30,181 nt of DNA, from positions 1 to 30,181 of the forward strand of contig JANWJI010000026.1 in the NCBI GenBank assembly GCA_025449515.1, read 5' to 3'. The stretch comes from Nitrososphaeraceae archaeon. GTDB lineage: Archaea; Thermoproteota; Nitrososphaeria; Nitrososphaerales; Nitrososphaeraceae. A model generated the notes under the pieces. That model was given only the letters and a program-made list of their open reading frames with translations, did no database searches and was not told the DNA's origin. Made by a program: the position numbers and the translations under genes. Shown one piece after another: positions 16,908 to 24,499 of this stretch (positions within the stretch are counted from its first letter, which is position 1; every line of letters begins with the position of its first letter).

Positions 16908-17998
16908 TAGTTGGCGACTATTCAACGTCTGCCTTTCGAAAGGAGGAGCCAGAATCGCTTTTTGATATAGCTTCCGAAGCAGGTTCGATACTTCTAAGCC
17001 ACCAAAAGGTGTCCCCAACTGAGATTGATGCTGTTATATTTTCTAGTTGTTCTTCGGATCAATATTCCGCAAGTATAATTGCTGAAATGCTTGGAATAAA
17101 GCCAAAAATTGCACAGAGAATCGACAATTTATGCAATTCTGGAACAACTGCGGTTATATCTGGATACGGCTTGATTGCGTCTGGTCTTTGCAAATCTGCT
17201 TTAATCGTCGGAGCAGAATCACGAAATTCACCTGGCAGAACTCTCGGTTGGGATGTTACCCGAGGTTCCTTTGCACTTCCCATTTACTGGGCTACAATGT
17301 ATGCGAGAAATCATATGCGTACTTATGGCACTACAGAGGAACAAATGGCAATGGTCGCTGTAAAAAATCGTAAAAATGCATCAAAAAATCCTAATGCTTT
17401 GTACCGTAAGCGAATTACAGTGGACGAGGTAATGGCTTCTAAACGAATTACCTATCCTTTAAAATTATTGGATTGCTCATCCTTGTGCACTGGGGCATCT
17501 GCAATTCTGCTATTATCGGAGGTAATGTCATCGCGTAGAGTCGAAAATCCGGTATATGTAACTGGTATTGGTGCGCAGACAAATTCTGCTAGTTTAAGCA
17601 AAGTAATGAGTGATATGAATGGTACAGGCACCGCTAAAATAGCTGCAAAAGACGCGTATGATATGGCTAAGAAAACTCCAAAAGATATCGATGTGGCAGA
17701 ACTGCATGATGCATTTTCTATAATGGAGATAATGGCTTATGAAGATCTTGGATTCGTAGATAGAGGAATGGGAGGAAGATTTGTAGAAAAGGGGATGGTT
17801 GCGACAAATACTCGGGGAGGCATACTAGGGTGTGGTCACCCATTAGGAGCAACCGGCATTTCGCAGGTCGCCGAAATAACTGCTCAATTGAGTGGAGATG
17901 CAGGCAGAAGGCAAGTTAAAGGATGCAAAACTGGTCTAGTACATAACCTCTCGGCCGGAGGTACTTCTGCCACAATAATCATCTTAGGGGTCGACTGA
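16889..17998 (+). CDS. Thiolase (SCP-x type acetyl-CoA acyltransferase) without a canonical start codon
   Basis: The protein is a complete SCP2/archaeal-type thiolase. The nucleophilic Cys is in DNLCNSGTTAV, the HDAFS motif carries a catalytic His, and GGILGCGHPLGATG near the C-terminus supplies the second Cys/His pair. It condenses or cleaves acyl-CoAs, for example acetoacetyl-CoA in mevalonate synthesis or the 3HP/4HB cycle. The first usual start codon is GTG 17009, but the preceding in-frame codons encode the expected family N-terminus (HRVIVGDYSTSAFRKEEPES, then LFDIASEAG). The upstream stop is at 16871-16873 and only ATT 16889, ATC 16895 or ATA 16907 could start it. A Shine-Dalgarno-like AAGGAG lies at 16872-16877. 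I start the feature at ATT 16889 (369 aa). It is followed 24 bp later by a DUF35 gene, its usual partner. Confidence 0.8.
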   Translation: MSIHRVIVGDYSTSAFRKEEPESLFDIASEAGSILLSHQKVSPTEIDAVIFSSCSSDQYSASIIAEMLGIKPKIAQRIDNLCNSGTTAVISGYGLIASGLCKSALIVGAESRNSPGRTLGWDVTRGSFALPIYWATMYARNHMRTYGTTEEQMAMVAVKNRKNASKNPNALYRKRITVDEVMASKRITYPLKLLDCSSLCTGASAILLLSEVMSSRRVENPVYVTGIGAQTNSASLSKVMSDMNGTGTAKIAAKDAYDMAKKTPKDIDVAELHDAFSIMEIMAYEDLGFVDRGMGGRFVEKGMVATNTRGGILGCGHPLGATGISQVAEITAQLSGDAGRRQVKGCKTGLVHNLSAGGTSATIIILGVD

Positions 17999-18022
17999 TA
18001 GCTGAAATTTAAGGATTTCTTA

Positions 18023-18334
18023 ATGAAAGGGGACTTTCGTGTTCCATTTTGCAGGACGTGTCGAGACCGGGTATGGCCTCCGTTCGAACGCTGCCCAACT
18101 TGCCTGTCGAAGACAATTTTTAAGAGAATCTCAAGGATGGGGATCTTACTAGAATTTAGTACATCTTTCATCTCCGGACATGCTCAAGATTTTGGTATAG
18201 TAGATCTTGAAGGTGTACACCTACTAGGATCTGTCCAGGGAAATAACATTTTTCTCGGATGTACAGTTGTCATGTATGACTGCGGCGTTGACGAGAATAT
18301 ACGTCCTTTTTATAAATTTAGAACAGGTACTTGA
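18023..18334 (+). CDS. DUF35 OB-fold acyl-CoA-associated protein with zinc ribbon
   Basis: The 103-residue protein has a rubredoxin-like zinc ribbon (C10, C13, C24, C27 in CRTC...CPTC) followed by an OB-fold with the usual DUF35 flow (GILLEFSTSFI ... FGIVDLEGVHLLGSVQG). DUF35 proteins bind acyl-CoA and bridge thiolase to HMG-CoA synthase in archaeal mevalonate synthesis, or stabilise SCP2 thiolases. Its position directly after a thiolase supports a complex. It is shorter than most members (about 120-140), but both modules are recognisable. ATG 18023 has an AAGGATTT stretch upstream. No HMG-CoA synthase gene is in the window. Confidence 0.85.
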   Translation: MKGDFRVPFCRTCRDRVWPPFERCPTCLSKTIFKRISRMGILLEFSTSFISGHAQDFGIVDLEGVHLLGSVQGNNIFLGCTVVMYDCGVDENIRPFYKFRTGT

Positions 18335-18391
18335 AATCAATACAAGGTCTGAATTACGAGAGCTTGATTATTATATTTCGATCACTATTTA

Positions 18392-18760
18392 ATGTACGCC
18401 ATGAGTTATGACAGGTTTATTGACGATCGCCTTCTCACGAGCAGAGATGCTCTCAATAAGATCCAGATCAAAGTGAAAATAATAGAATATGATGAGAACG
18501 CAAGGGATTTTTCTCAAAGATTTGGAAGCAGAATACTTGTTAAAAAAATCTTGCTGACCATCAGACACTTGGATACCGAGGAAATTGAGGAGCGAGAACT
18601 GGATGTCGAAGGAATAGAATCCAGAATGAAAAGGGAAAGATTGTTTTCTTCCTCAAATCGTTGGATTTCGCCTAGTGAAATAAAAAATGGTTATGTGGTT
18701 GCTAGTCGCCATTTAGATCTCTTGGCTGATGCAGTTGCATTAGATATTTTTGTATTCTAG
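18392..18760 (+). CDS. Unknown protein (122 aa)
   Basis: I do not recognise this protein. It is 122 residues, charged, with no Cys and no membrane segment; two likely beta strands (NKIQIKVKIIEYD and RILVKKILLTIRHLD) are followed by an acidic/basic helix (EEIEERELDVEGIESRMKRE) and a C-terminal ASRHLDLLADAVALDIFVF. A TATA box at 18371-18378 is centred 26 bp before ATG 18401 (residue 4), so that ATG may be the true start of a leaderless transcript. It follows the thiolase-DUF35 pair by 57 bp but appears to have its own promoter. Confidence 0.6.
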   Translation: MYAMSYDRFIDDRLLTSRDALNKIQIKVKIIEYDENARDFSQRFGSRILVKKILLTIRHLDTEEIEERELDVEGIESRMKRERLFSSSNRWISPSEIKNGYVVASRHLDLLADAVALDIFVF

Positions 18761-18940
18761 GCTGGATTAAATTCACCTAACCTATCCTCATCCCACATAC
18801 TGATTTACTAATGCGTCACATTTGGTACTTGCTATTCTGAGGAATGAATCTGTCTCATTAAAATTTCCAATAAGAATTCTTTCACCTTTCCTCTGGAACC
18901 TTAGTGCTCCGGAAAATATTTCTGTCCAAAAAATCATAAG

Positions 18941-19045
18941 CGCCGCTGATCAGACTCGAACTGATGACCCACTGGTTAACAGCCAGCTAAGCTAAAGAGG
19001 CACATAATCCTCTAAATTTGCTCTACCAGGCTGAGCTACAGCGGC
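18941..19045 (-). tRNA. tRNA-Asn (GUU) with intron
   Basis: All arms fold. Acceptor GCCGCTG pairs with CAGCGGC, with discriminator G and no encoded CCA. The D arm is GCTC/GAGC, the T arm is ATCAG-TTCGAGT-CTGAT, and the anticodon loop CTGTTAA has anticodon GTT. A 31-nt intron (18987-19017) interrupts the start of the anticodon stem. Removing it gives stem ACTGG/CCAGT, fully Watson-Crick, and a 74-nt tRNA. The exon-intron junctions form a bulge-helix-bulge: central helix GAGC/GCTT with 3-nt bulges AAA and AGC, each cut after the second base. In usual numbering the intron lies between 27 and 28 rather than at 37/38. It lies between the ribosomal cluster and the unknown 122-aa gene. Confidence 0.9.
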
Positions 19046-19162
19046 GCAAATATAGTGCAATTTTAAGCACAAAATAAATGTTATGCTATCAGCAGTAAGA
19101 ATTTGATTTACAAAAAATATTTCAAAATTCGAATTATGAAAGAAAGGAATTGTTCACGGAGC

Positions 19163-19183
19163 CATACAAACATACAAACATAC
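19163..19183. repeat. Short tandem repeat (8-bp unit, 2.6 copies)
   Basis: CATACAAA repeats twice and then partly, in the spacer between uL6 and the tRNA. It is followed by an ATGC-rich run to about 19200. Probably slippage; no function seen. Confidence 0.5.
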
Positions 19184-19243
19184 ATGCGTGCATGAATGCA
19201 CAAGCATCTAGTAATCGATCAATAGGTGATAGGACTTTTGGCT

Positions 19244-19798
19244 TCAGCTCTGATAAATGTAAAGTCCGTCCAAAAATACTCTTTGATCTTTTTGCTTGAT
19301 CTTAGTAGAAGACTCAATATTTGCGGCAGTCTGAGAAACGTTTTCGAGGCTGGGTCCCTGTACGATTACATCTTCGCCACTAACACTAACTTTAGTTAAT
19401 TCGCCAATGATCTGTGAGACCCTTGATGATCTCTCTCCAAAGAAGTTGTCTACGTGAACCTCCCTGCCTTTTACCTTGACTGAGATAGGAAAATGCGCAT
19501 ACACTATCTTTAACTTGTATGTATATCCATTTTCAACACCTTTTATCATATTTTTAATGAGACTCTTGCACGTATTGGAAATAGCACGATCCTTTTTTCT
19601 GGAACCATATGGCCTAATCACAATTCGATTTCCGTTGATCATAACATCCACCGGTAGTTTTGTAACATCTTTCTTAATCGTGCCCAGTTTGCCCTGAATG
19701 CTGAGCATGTTATCTCCGAAAGCAGCAGTAACACCGGAAGGGATATCCACTTCAAATACTAACTCCTCCTTCGTGTTTTTGCTAGTAGACAAATCCAA
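19244..19798 (-). CDS. rpl6: 50S ribosomal protein uL6
   Basis: The 184-residue protein is the archaeal L6, two repeated alpha-beta folds binding 23S rRNA near the sarcin-ricin loop. VDIPSGVTAAFGDNMLSIQGKLG at the N-terminus and VSVSGEDVIVQGPSLENVSQTAANIE at the C-terminus are family patterns, as is VDNFFGERSSR. Start is TTG 19798, overlapping uS8 by 17 bp; a second TTG at 19792 is possible. It is the last gene of this cluster; no eL32, eL19, uL18, uS5 or secY follows. Confidence 0.92.
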   Translation of the reverse strand: MDLSTSKNTKEELVFEVDIPSGVTAAFGDNMLSIQGKLGTIKKDVTKLPVDVMINGNRIVIRPYGSRKKDRAISNTCKSLIKNMIKGVENGYTYKLKIVYAHFPISVKVKGREVHVDNFFGERSSRVSQIIGELTKVSVSGEDVIVQGPSLENVSQTAANIESSTKIKQKDQRVFLDGLYIYQS

Positions 19799-20174
19799 TT
19801 AGTACTCCTCCTAATCCCCTACCTTGCGCGTCATGGTGTGACATAATCCCACTACTAGTGGATACAACTATCATCCCCATGCTATATGCCGGCAGGTACT
19901 GTCTCTCCCAATCAAGGTAACCGTCCTTCTTCACACTAAACCTGGGGGTAATCACTCCGCATTTATTTATCCTTGCCAAGAGCTGAATTCTAAATTTTCC
20001 ACTTTTGCCATCATCAACCTGTTCGAATTCGCCAATATATCCTTGCTTCTGTAACACTCTCAATATATCGCTTGTAAACCGTGATGAAGGTATGGCAATA
20101 CATTCCTTCTTTCTTCTTGCTTCGTTATTGTACAACGTTGTAAACAGGTTAGAGAGTACATTTAATGCTGGCAA
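19782..20174 (-). CDS. rps8: 30S ribosomal protein uS8
   Basis: The 130-residue protein binds the central domain of 16S rRNA. N-terminal NVLSNLFTTLYNNEARRKKE, the RVLQKQGYIGEF strand and C-terminal TSSGIMSHHDAQGRGLGGVLIG are diagnostic of archaeal uS8. Start is TTG 20174; no ATG is available before the first conserved helix. It follows uS14 by 15 bp and overlaps uL6 by 17 bp. Confidence 0.93.
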   Translation of the reverse strand: MPALNVLSNLFTTLYNNEARRKKECIAIPSSRFTSDILRVLQKQGYIGEFEQVDDGKSGKFRIQLLARINKCGVITPRFSVKKDGYLDWERQYLPAYSMGMIVVSTSSGIMSHHDAQGRGLGGVLIGFVY

Positions 20175-20189
20175 TACTTTGCACTCTCC

Positions 20190-20369
20190 TTACTCATATT
20201 TCTTGAACCCCAGACTGGCAGCTACTTCTCTGAAACATTGCCTGCAAAGCATTAGGTTATACTGATGTATCAAACCAGTATATGAACCACATCTTTTACA
20301 CCATCTTGTTCCTCTGCCATGAGCTAGCTGTTTTCTACCAGTTTCCGCATATTCTCGGGGTTTCGGCAC
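20190..20369 (-). CDS. rps14: 30S ribosomal protein uS14, zinc-binding
   Basis: The frame of 59 codons starts at GTG 20369, sharing one base with the uL5 stop (TAGTG), and ends with TAA at 20190-20192. The product contains RWCKRCGSY and LMLCRQCFREVA, the two Cys pairs (C24, C27, C42, C45) of zinc-type uS14, and ends ASLGFKKYE exactly as archaeal members do. It packs in the 30S head. It sits in the normal place between uL5 and uS8. The N-terminus (PKPREYAETGRKQLAHGRG) is a little longer than usual. Confidence 0.93.
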   Translation of the reverse strand: MPKPREYAETGRKQLAHGRGTRWCKRCGSYTGLIHQYNLMLCRQCFREVAASLGFKKYE

Positions 20370-20893
20370 TAGGATACTACAACCCCGTATTCTTTCTGAA
20401 AAAAGGCTATAGAATCATCTTTGGTGATTCGATGATTTTTGCCAACCTTCCCCTTGTTTCGTTTCCTAGCAATCCTGTATCCTGGTCTTAATAATGCAAC
20501 ACTCACATTCATTCCAACTATACCTATTTCTGGATTATATTTTGTACCAGGTATATCAATGTGTTCATGAATCCCAACCGAAATATTGCCCATATTATCG
20601 AAAGACGAAGCGAGAAACGTGTTTGCTTTTGCAGCAATAATTTTCTTCAAAAACTCTTGCGCAATTTCCCTTCTTAAGGTCACAATCGCCGCTATAGGCT
20701 CACCTTTATGAATGCCAAAATCACGGTAGTTCTTCTTAGCCCCTCTAGCACTGGGAAGTTGACCAGTTATCTCTTGAAGTGCTCGTTTTGCTCTCTCAAG
20801 AGGTTCTCCAGATTTACCTACTGCAATGTTTACCACAACCTTATCTACTGAAATTCTCTTCATTCGATTTGAAATCTCTAATTGTTGACTCAT
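20369..20893 (-). CDS. rpl5: 50S ribosomal protein uL5
   Basis: The 174-residue protein binds 5S rRNA in the central protuberance. ISVDKVVVNIAVGKSGEPLERA at the N-terminus, FGIHKGEPIAAIVTLR in the centre and ISVGIHEHIDIPGTKYNPEIGIVGMN are strong archaeal uL5 patterns. ATG 20893 lies 4 bp after the eS4 stop. Confidence 0.94.
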   Translation of the reverse strand: MSQQLEISNRMKRISVDKVVVNIAVGKSGEPLERAKRALQEITGQLPSARGAKKNYRDFGIHKGEPIAAIVTLRREIAQEFLKKIIAAKANTFLASSFDNMGNISVGIHEHIDIPGTKYNPEIGIVGMNVSVALLRPGYRIARKRNKGKVGKNHRITKDDSIAFFQKEYGVVVS

Positions 20894-20897
20894 ATGA

Positions 20898-21614
20898 TTA
20901 GCTCACCTTGATGATCGGGATATCGTTCCCTACAACCATTACTTTATTTACTGGAAGTTCAACTGATCTTTCACCTAGTCCAACTACTACCCTCTTTGGC
21001 AATGAGAACAATCCATCCTTTATCTCCTCAATTTTACCTATCCCTCCTGCGTTATCTCCCCCTATGATTAGTCCAGTGTATCCCTTTTCGAATTTGATAT
21101 GCTGTTTTATCTCTGTTTGTGGTAGTCCCAGACGGCACGAATCCCCTACTGCCATTTTAATATCACTTATAACGGTTTTACCATCGTGAAAGCCATACTG
21201 CAATCTATTCTTTCTTATCGTGGTTTTACTTGTTACCATAGCCAGTTTAGATGTTTTTTCCTGACTATCAATTAGTAGAGGTACCAACAGTCGGGAATTC
21301 TTTGGAACAAGGCGAAAAGTCTGACCAGTCTTAACAAGTTCAATGACGTCCATCAATCCTACTCCCCTAGTATCATCATGTACGATATTTCCATCTACCT
21401 TTATCATTCCCTCATTAAGTAGCTTCTGCGCTTCCCGTAATGTACTTGTTACCTTCAGTACATCTCGTAAAAGTACTGCCAAAGCATATGATTTTTGTCT
21501 TTGATAGGGGCCTGGACTGGTTCGTACTACAAATCTACTTTCTTTTCGTTTTATTTGCCAGAACGAAGGGGCCATTTGCCTCTTAAGTCTATTGCTACCT
21601 CCCTTTCTTCCCAT
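20898..21614 (-). CDS. rps4e: 30S ribosomal protein eS4
   Basis: The 238-residue protein exists only in archaea and eukaryotes. GRKGGSNRLKRQMAPSFW at the N-terminus, then an S4 RNA-binding domain (REAQKLLNEGMIKVDGNIV), a central RS4e domain (YGFHDGKT) and a C-terminal KOW motif (YTGLIIGGDNAGGIGKIEEI) occur in the normal order. ATG 21614 overlaps the uL24 stop by one base (TAATG), so translation is coupled. Confidence 0.95.
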   Translation of the reverse strand: MGRKGGSNRLKRQMAPSFWQIKRKESRFVVRTSPGPYQRQKSYALAVLLRDVLKVTSTLREAQKLLNEGMIKVDGNIVHDDTRGVGLMDVIELVKTGQTFRLVPKNSRLLVPLLIDSQEKTSKLAMVTSKTTIRKNRLQYGFHDGKTVISDIKMAVGDSCRLGLPQTEIKQHIKFEKGYTGLIIGGDNAGGIGKIEEIKDGLFSLPKRVVVGLGERSVELPVNKVMVVGNDIPIIKVS

Positions 21615-22036
21615 TAGGCAGCACTCTTCCTCTTTGTCTTCTTATTTTGGTTTTTTGATTTTTTTTCTCTTTTCACGCTTTTCTCTCCGTTGGTAACTTT
21701 TGGTTTTGAAATCGATTGTATACGAGTTTGCCGTCGTTTGTCATCCAGATGTAATGATATTACAAGCACATTGGATGCATGAATCTGAACCTTGACATTT
21801 CCGCCCCTAACCTTTTCTCTCTGTATCCCCTCTATGGACAACGTGCCTCTCTCTGTATTGACCTTCTCGACTTTACCTTCTACACCAGCATACTCTCCTC
21901 TCATTACCCTCACGCTGTCTCCTTTGACTACTCTTACACTCCTGCTCTTGTACTGTTGACGTAAGTTATCCTTTAGCGATGAGCAAACACTTGAATCCCT
22001 GACGTGTCTACTCTTGTGAACAAATTTATAATTCAA
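21614..22036 (-). CDS. rpl24: 50S ribosomal protein uL24
   Basis: The 140-residue protein has the KOW motif VVKGDSVRVMRGEYAGVEGKV, which binds 23S rRNA during early 50S assembly. The C-terminal 35 residues are an extreme Lys/Arg/Asn/Ser tail (KKSKNQNKKTKRK), longer than many archaeal uL24 tails and likely disordered. Start is TTG 22036, 28 bp after uL14. Confidence 0.92.
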   Translation of the reverse strand: MNYKFVHKSRHVRDSSVCSSLKDNLRQQYKSRSVRVVKGDSVRVMRGEYAGVEGKVEKVNTERGTLSIEGIQREKVRGGNVKVQIHASNVLVISLHLDDKRRQTRIQSISKPKVTNGEKSVKREKKSKNQNKKTKRKSAA

Positions 22037-22064
22037 CTCTTGAACCTCCCAATATCAATCACAA

Positions 22065-22499
22065 CTAAACTATCATAGACGCCAGATTTGCAATTCTGGG
22101 CCATCTTTCAGCAACTTCTGCTGCTACAGGACCTTTGATATCAGTTCCTTTGATTTCTCCTTCTTGTGTTACCAAAACTGCTGCATTATCCTCAAAGGTT
22201 AGACGTGTCCCATTGAGTCTTCGAATGGGATATTTCTGTCTAATTATGACTGCTCCGTAGATTTGTTTTCGTAATTCTGCAGGTCCTTTCTTGACCGTTA
22301 CTGTTACGAAATCACCAATTGCTGCCGAAGGAAGTCTTGAGTGTCTACCTTTATACTTTGTGACCTGTACGATTCTTAGAACTTTAGCTCCTGTATTATC
22401 GGCACACACCAAATTCGCCGTAACAGGGAGGGCCCTAGTGACGTAGGGCCGGAATTCCTCTACTCCCTTAGCAGAAACGGCTCTTGTCTTAGACGTCAT
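22065..22499 (-). CDS. rpl14: 50S ribosomal protein uL14
   Basis: The 144-residue protein sits at the subunit interface. LVCADNTGAKVLRIVQV, GDFVTVTVKKGP and IRRLNGTRLTFEDNAAVLV are diagnostic. The N-terminus carries about ten more residues than the shortest archaeal forms. ATG 22499 overlaps the end of uS17 by 11 bp. Confidence 0.94.
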   Translation of the reverse strand: MTSKTRAVSAKGVEEFRPYVTRALPVTANLVCADNTGAKVLRIVQVTKYKGRHSRLPSAAIGDFVTVTVKKGPAELRKQIYGAVIIRQKYPIRRLNGTRLTFEDNAAVLVTQEGEIKGTDIKGPVAAEVAERWPRIANLASMIV

Positions 22500-22833
22500 T
22501 TCCTGAATTTACCTCAATGACAACAAAAGAAACCGTCTTCGACAGTGGTCTGCACTCTGCAATCTTGACCTCGTCTCCCTCCTTTACATCAATACATTCT
22601 GCTGCATACGCATGTACTCGAGATCTACTCCTTTCATATCTCTTATATTTCACAACAGGACGAGAATAACTCCTTTCGACAACGACCATATTCTTGGCTT
22701 TGTGGCTTGCAACAAAGCCCGTTAACAATTTTCCTCTTATTGAGAGTTTCCCGTGGAATGGACACTGGTCGTCCTCGCAGGATTTTCTAGGAGGTGTAAC
22801 AGTAATACCTATATTTCTAACCATCAAAATCAA
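22489..22833 (-). CDS. rps17: 30S ribosomal protein uS17
   Basis: The 114-residue archaeal uS17 binds 16S rRNA through an OB fold. CEDDQCPFHGKLSIRGK and the RSRSRVHAYAAECIDVKEGDEVKIAECRPLSKTVSF flow are characteristic. TTG 22833 overlaps the Rpp29 stop (TTGA) and ATG 22824 is an alternative start three residues later. The order Rpp29-uS17-uL14 is standard in archaea. Confidence 0.93.
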   Translation of the reverse strand: MILMVRNIGITVTPPRKSCEDDQCPFHGKLSIRGKLLTGFVASHKAKNMVVVERSYSRPVVKYKRYERSRSRVHAYAAECIDVKEGDEVKIAECRPLSKTVSFVVIEVNSGNDV

Positions 22834-23099
22834 CTCATTCGCAATATACGATCCTCTGGTCTTGCTATCAAACTAGAACCACTTATAAAGCAAACGCCAG
22901 ACGGAAGCTCTACCTTCATTACCTGTACTGTCGTTTTCGGTATAGCCTTTACCCCTTTATCATTCTCCATTATGAGCATTTTTTTTGTCTCATAAATTAT
23001 TTTTCCGCAAATATTTCTCATAGAGGCCATGGATGAAGACTGTATGGTCACTCTCAGGCCAATCAATTCATGGCTATTTATATTATCGTTTGTAATCAT
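22830..23099 (-). CDS. rnp1: Ribonuclease P protein component 1 (Rpp29/Pop4)
   Basis: The 89-residue protein is the archaeal Rpp29, an Sm-like fold subunit that works with RNase P RNA in 5' maturation of tRNAs. HELIGLRVTIQSSS, ICGKIIYETKKMLIMEN and IPKTTVQVMKVELPSG match family strands, and LIARPEDRIL is typical of its C-terminus. ATG 23099 overlaps the uL29 stop by 4 bp. The usual eIF1/SUI1 gene between uL29 and rnp1 is not here. Confidence 0.9.
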   Translation of the reverse strand: MITNDNINSHELIGLRVTIQSSSMASMRNICGKIIYETKKMLIMENDKGVKAIPKTTVQVMKVELPSGVCFISGSSLIARPEDRILRMS

Positions 23100-23305
23100 G
23101 TCGATCCGACCTTTCTTTCATTTTGCAGTGTCATTATCCTTGCAATATCTCTCCTAAGCCACTTAATATTCCCGGTCTGTTTCTTTAGCGTTCCTTTAGC
23201 ACCCTCAGATCTCATTTTTGCTAATTCTGTGTTCAGTTCAAATAGCTTGTCTGATAAGTCATTAACGTTCATTTCTCTGAGCGTTTTTAACTTAACTCTG
23301 CCCAT
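23096..23305 (-). CDS. rpl29: 50S ribosomal protein uL29
   Basis: The 69-residue helical hairpin protein lies near the exit tunnel. LREMNVNDLSDKLFELNTEL and IKWLRRDIARIMTLQNE match the two uL29 helices. ATG 23305 lies inside the 3' end of the uS3 gene (14-bp overlap). Confidence 0.9.
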   Translation of the reverse strand: MGRVKLKTLREMNVNDLSDKLFELNTELAKMRSEGAKGTLKKQTGNIKWLRRDIARIMTLQNERKVGST

Positions 23306-24017
23306 TCGTCTGTACCCCCGTTGGTACTCTAGTCTCAGTCTTCTCTGTCAGGACTGTCTCTTGAGGAGGAATGCTGGAACCAGTGTCATCCGTTGTTGGC
23401 AAGGTTGCTGAATTCTGTTGTTGTACTGATTCTGAAAGTTCAAACTCTTGTGGGACTTCATTCTTTATGGCTATTCGTATTTGGATGCCCATAAGACCCA
23501 TCTTTGTTGAAACATGTGAGATACTAGATTTCACTATTCTTTCAGCTACATCTCCACTCTTTGGTACTACTCCAGATGAGTGTTTCTCAAAATGAGCACG
23601 TTCACTTCTTAATTTGCCTGCAATTGAGACCTCAACACCCAAGGCTCCGGCTCCATTTATTGTATTAATGGTCCAAAGAGCTGCTCTTCGAAAGGCAGTT
23701 CCGCGCTCAATTAGTTGGGCTATTCTGTTGCACATAATTTTGGGATTCAGTTCAGGAATGGAAACTTCCTGAACGGAAATCTGCGGATTAGTGAGTCCAA
23801 ATTTCTCCTCAATTTTGGCCGTCAGATCCTTTATGCCACTACCCTTCCTACCTATTACAAGACCAGGTCTAGTTACATATAGTGTAATTCTAGTCCCAAT
23901 CGGAGTTCTTTGAATTTCAACATTACCGTATCCAGCGTCTTTAAGTGTAGCTGACAGAAACTCATCAAGCTCTAAATTTCGGAAATTATTTTTGACTACA
24001 TTTCTAGCTGCGCTCAT
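23292..24017 (-). CDS. rps3: 30S ribosomal protein uS3
   Basis: The 241-residue protein has a type-2 KH domain with the GLVIGRKGSGIKDL loop near residue 53, followed by the uS3 C-terminal domain (GALGVEVSIAGKLRSERA and MGLMGIQIRIA). It forms part of the mRNA entry channel. The last 45 residues are a Gln/Thr/Ser-rich tail without recognisable fold (SVQQQNSATLPTTDDTGSS), unlike compact uS3 C-termini. ATG 24017 shares one base with the uL22 stop. Confidence 0.94.
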   Translation of the reverse strand: MSAARNVVKNNFRNLELDEFLSATLKDAGYGNVEIQRTPIGTRITLYVTRPGLVIGRKGSGIKDLTAKIEEKFGLTNPQISVQEVSIPELNPKIMCNRIAQLIERGTAFRRAALWTINTINGAGALGVEVSIAGKLRSERAHFEKHSSGVVPKSGDVAERIVKSSISHVSTKMGLMGIQIRIAIKNEVPQEFELSESVQQQNSATLPTTDDTGSSIPPQETVLTEKTETRVPTGVQTNGQS

Positions 24018-24499
24018 TATTGTATTCTACCCTCCATGGCGACTAGCTCGAAATGTACTAGTGTATTAAACTTGGGACTTGCTCTTCCCATTGCTCGAGG
24101 AGTAAATCTCTCTATTTTTGTTCCCTTGTGCACAACTGCACTAATTATTTTCAAAGAATCTAAATCCATTCCTTTATATTCTGCATTTGATTCTAGATTG
24201 TCGAGTAGTTTTAGCACTTCTTTTGCAGTTTTCTGTGGAAACCTGCCTGAACAATAACCGTCTCGAATATTCGAACGATGAGCTACCTCATTTTTATATC
24301 TTCTGTAAGGAACTGCTATTTTTCTGGCAATTACGTCCTCCAAAAAAACCCGTGCTCGTTCGATAGACATTCCCTTTAGGGCAATTGCAACCTCGCGTGC
24401 ATGTTTGTGAGATATGGACTTTTCCCGAAGAGCTGCTCTAACGTGTTTCGATCTGTCAAAGTTCTGAAATGAGTACTGAAAATCGCCCATTTGAATCAC
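24017..24499 (-). CDS. rpl22: 50S ribosomal protein uL22
   Basis: The 160-residue archaeal uL22 lines the exit tunnel. HKHAREVAIALKGMSIERARVFLEDV at the N-terminus, then GRFPQKTAKEVLKLLDNLESNAEYKG, and the C-terminal beta hairpin RFTPRAMGRASP are diagnostic. Start is GTG 24499, overlapping the uS19 stop by 4 bp (GTGA); ATG 24490 is an alternative. Confidence 0.93.
   Translation of the reverse strand: MIQMGDFQYSFQNFDRSKHVRAALREKSISHKHAREVAIALKGMSIERARVFLEDVIARKIAVPYRRYKNEVAHRSNIRDGYCSGRFPQKTAKEVLKLLDNLESNAEYKGMDLDSLKIISAVVHKGTKIERFTPRAMGRASPKFNTLVHFELVAMEGRIQ

Noticed and set aside
17884..18171. Minus-strand frame across the thiolase-DUF35 junction
   Set aside because: Both plus-strand genes have intact family motifs; the antisense frame has none.
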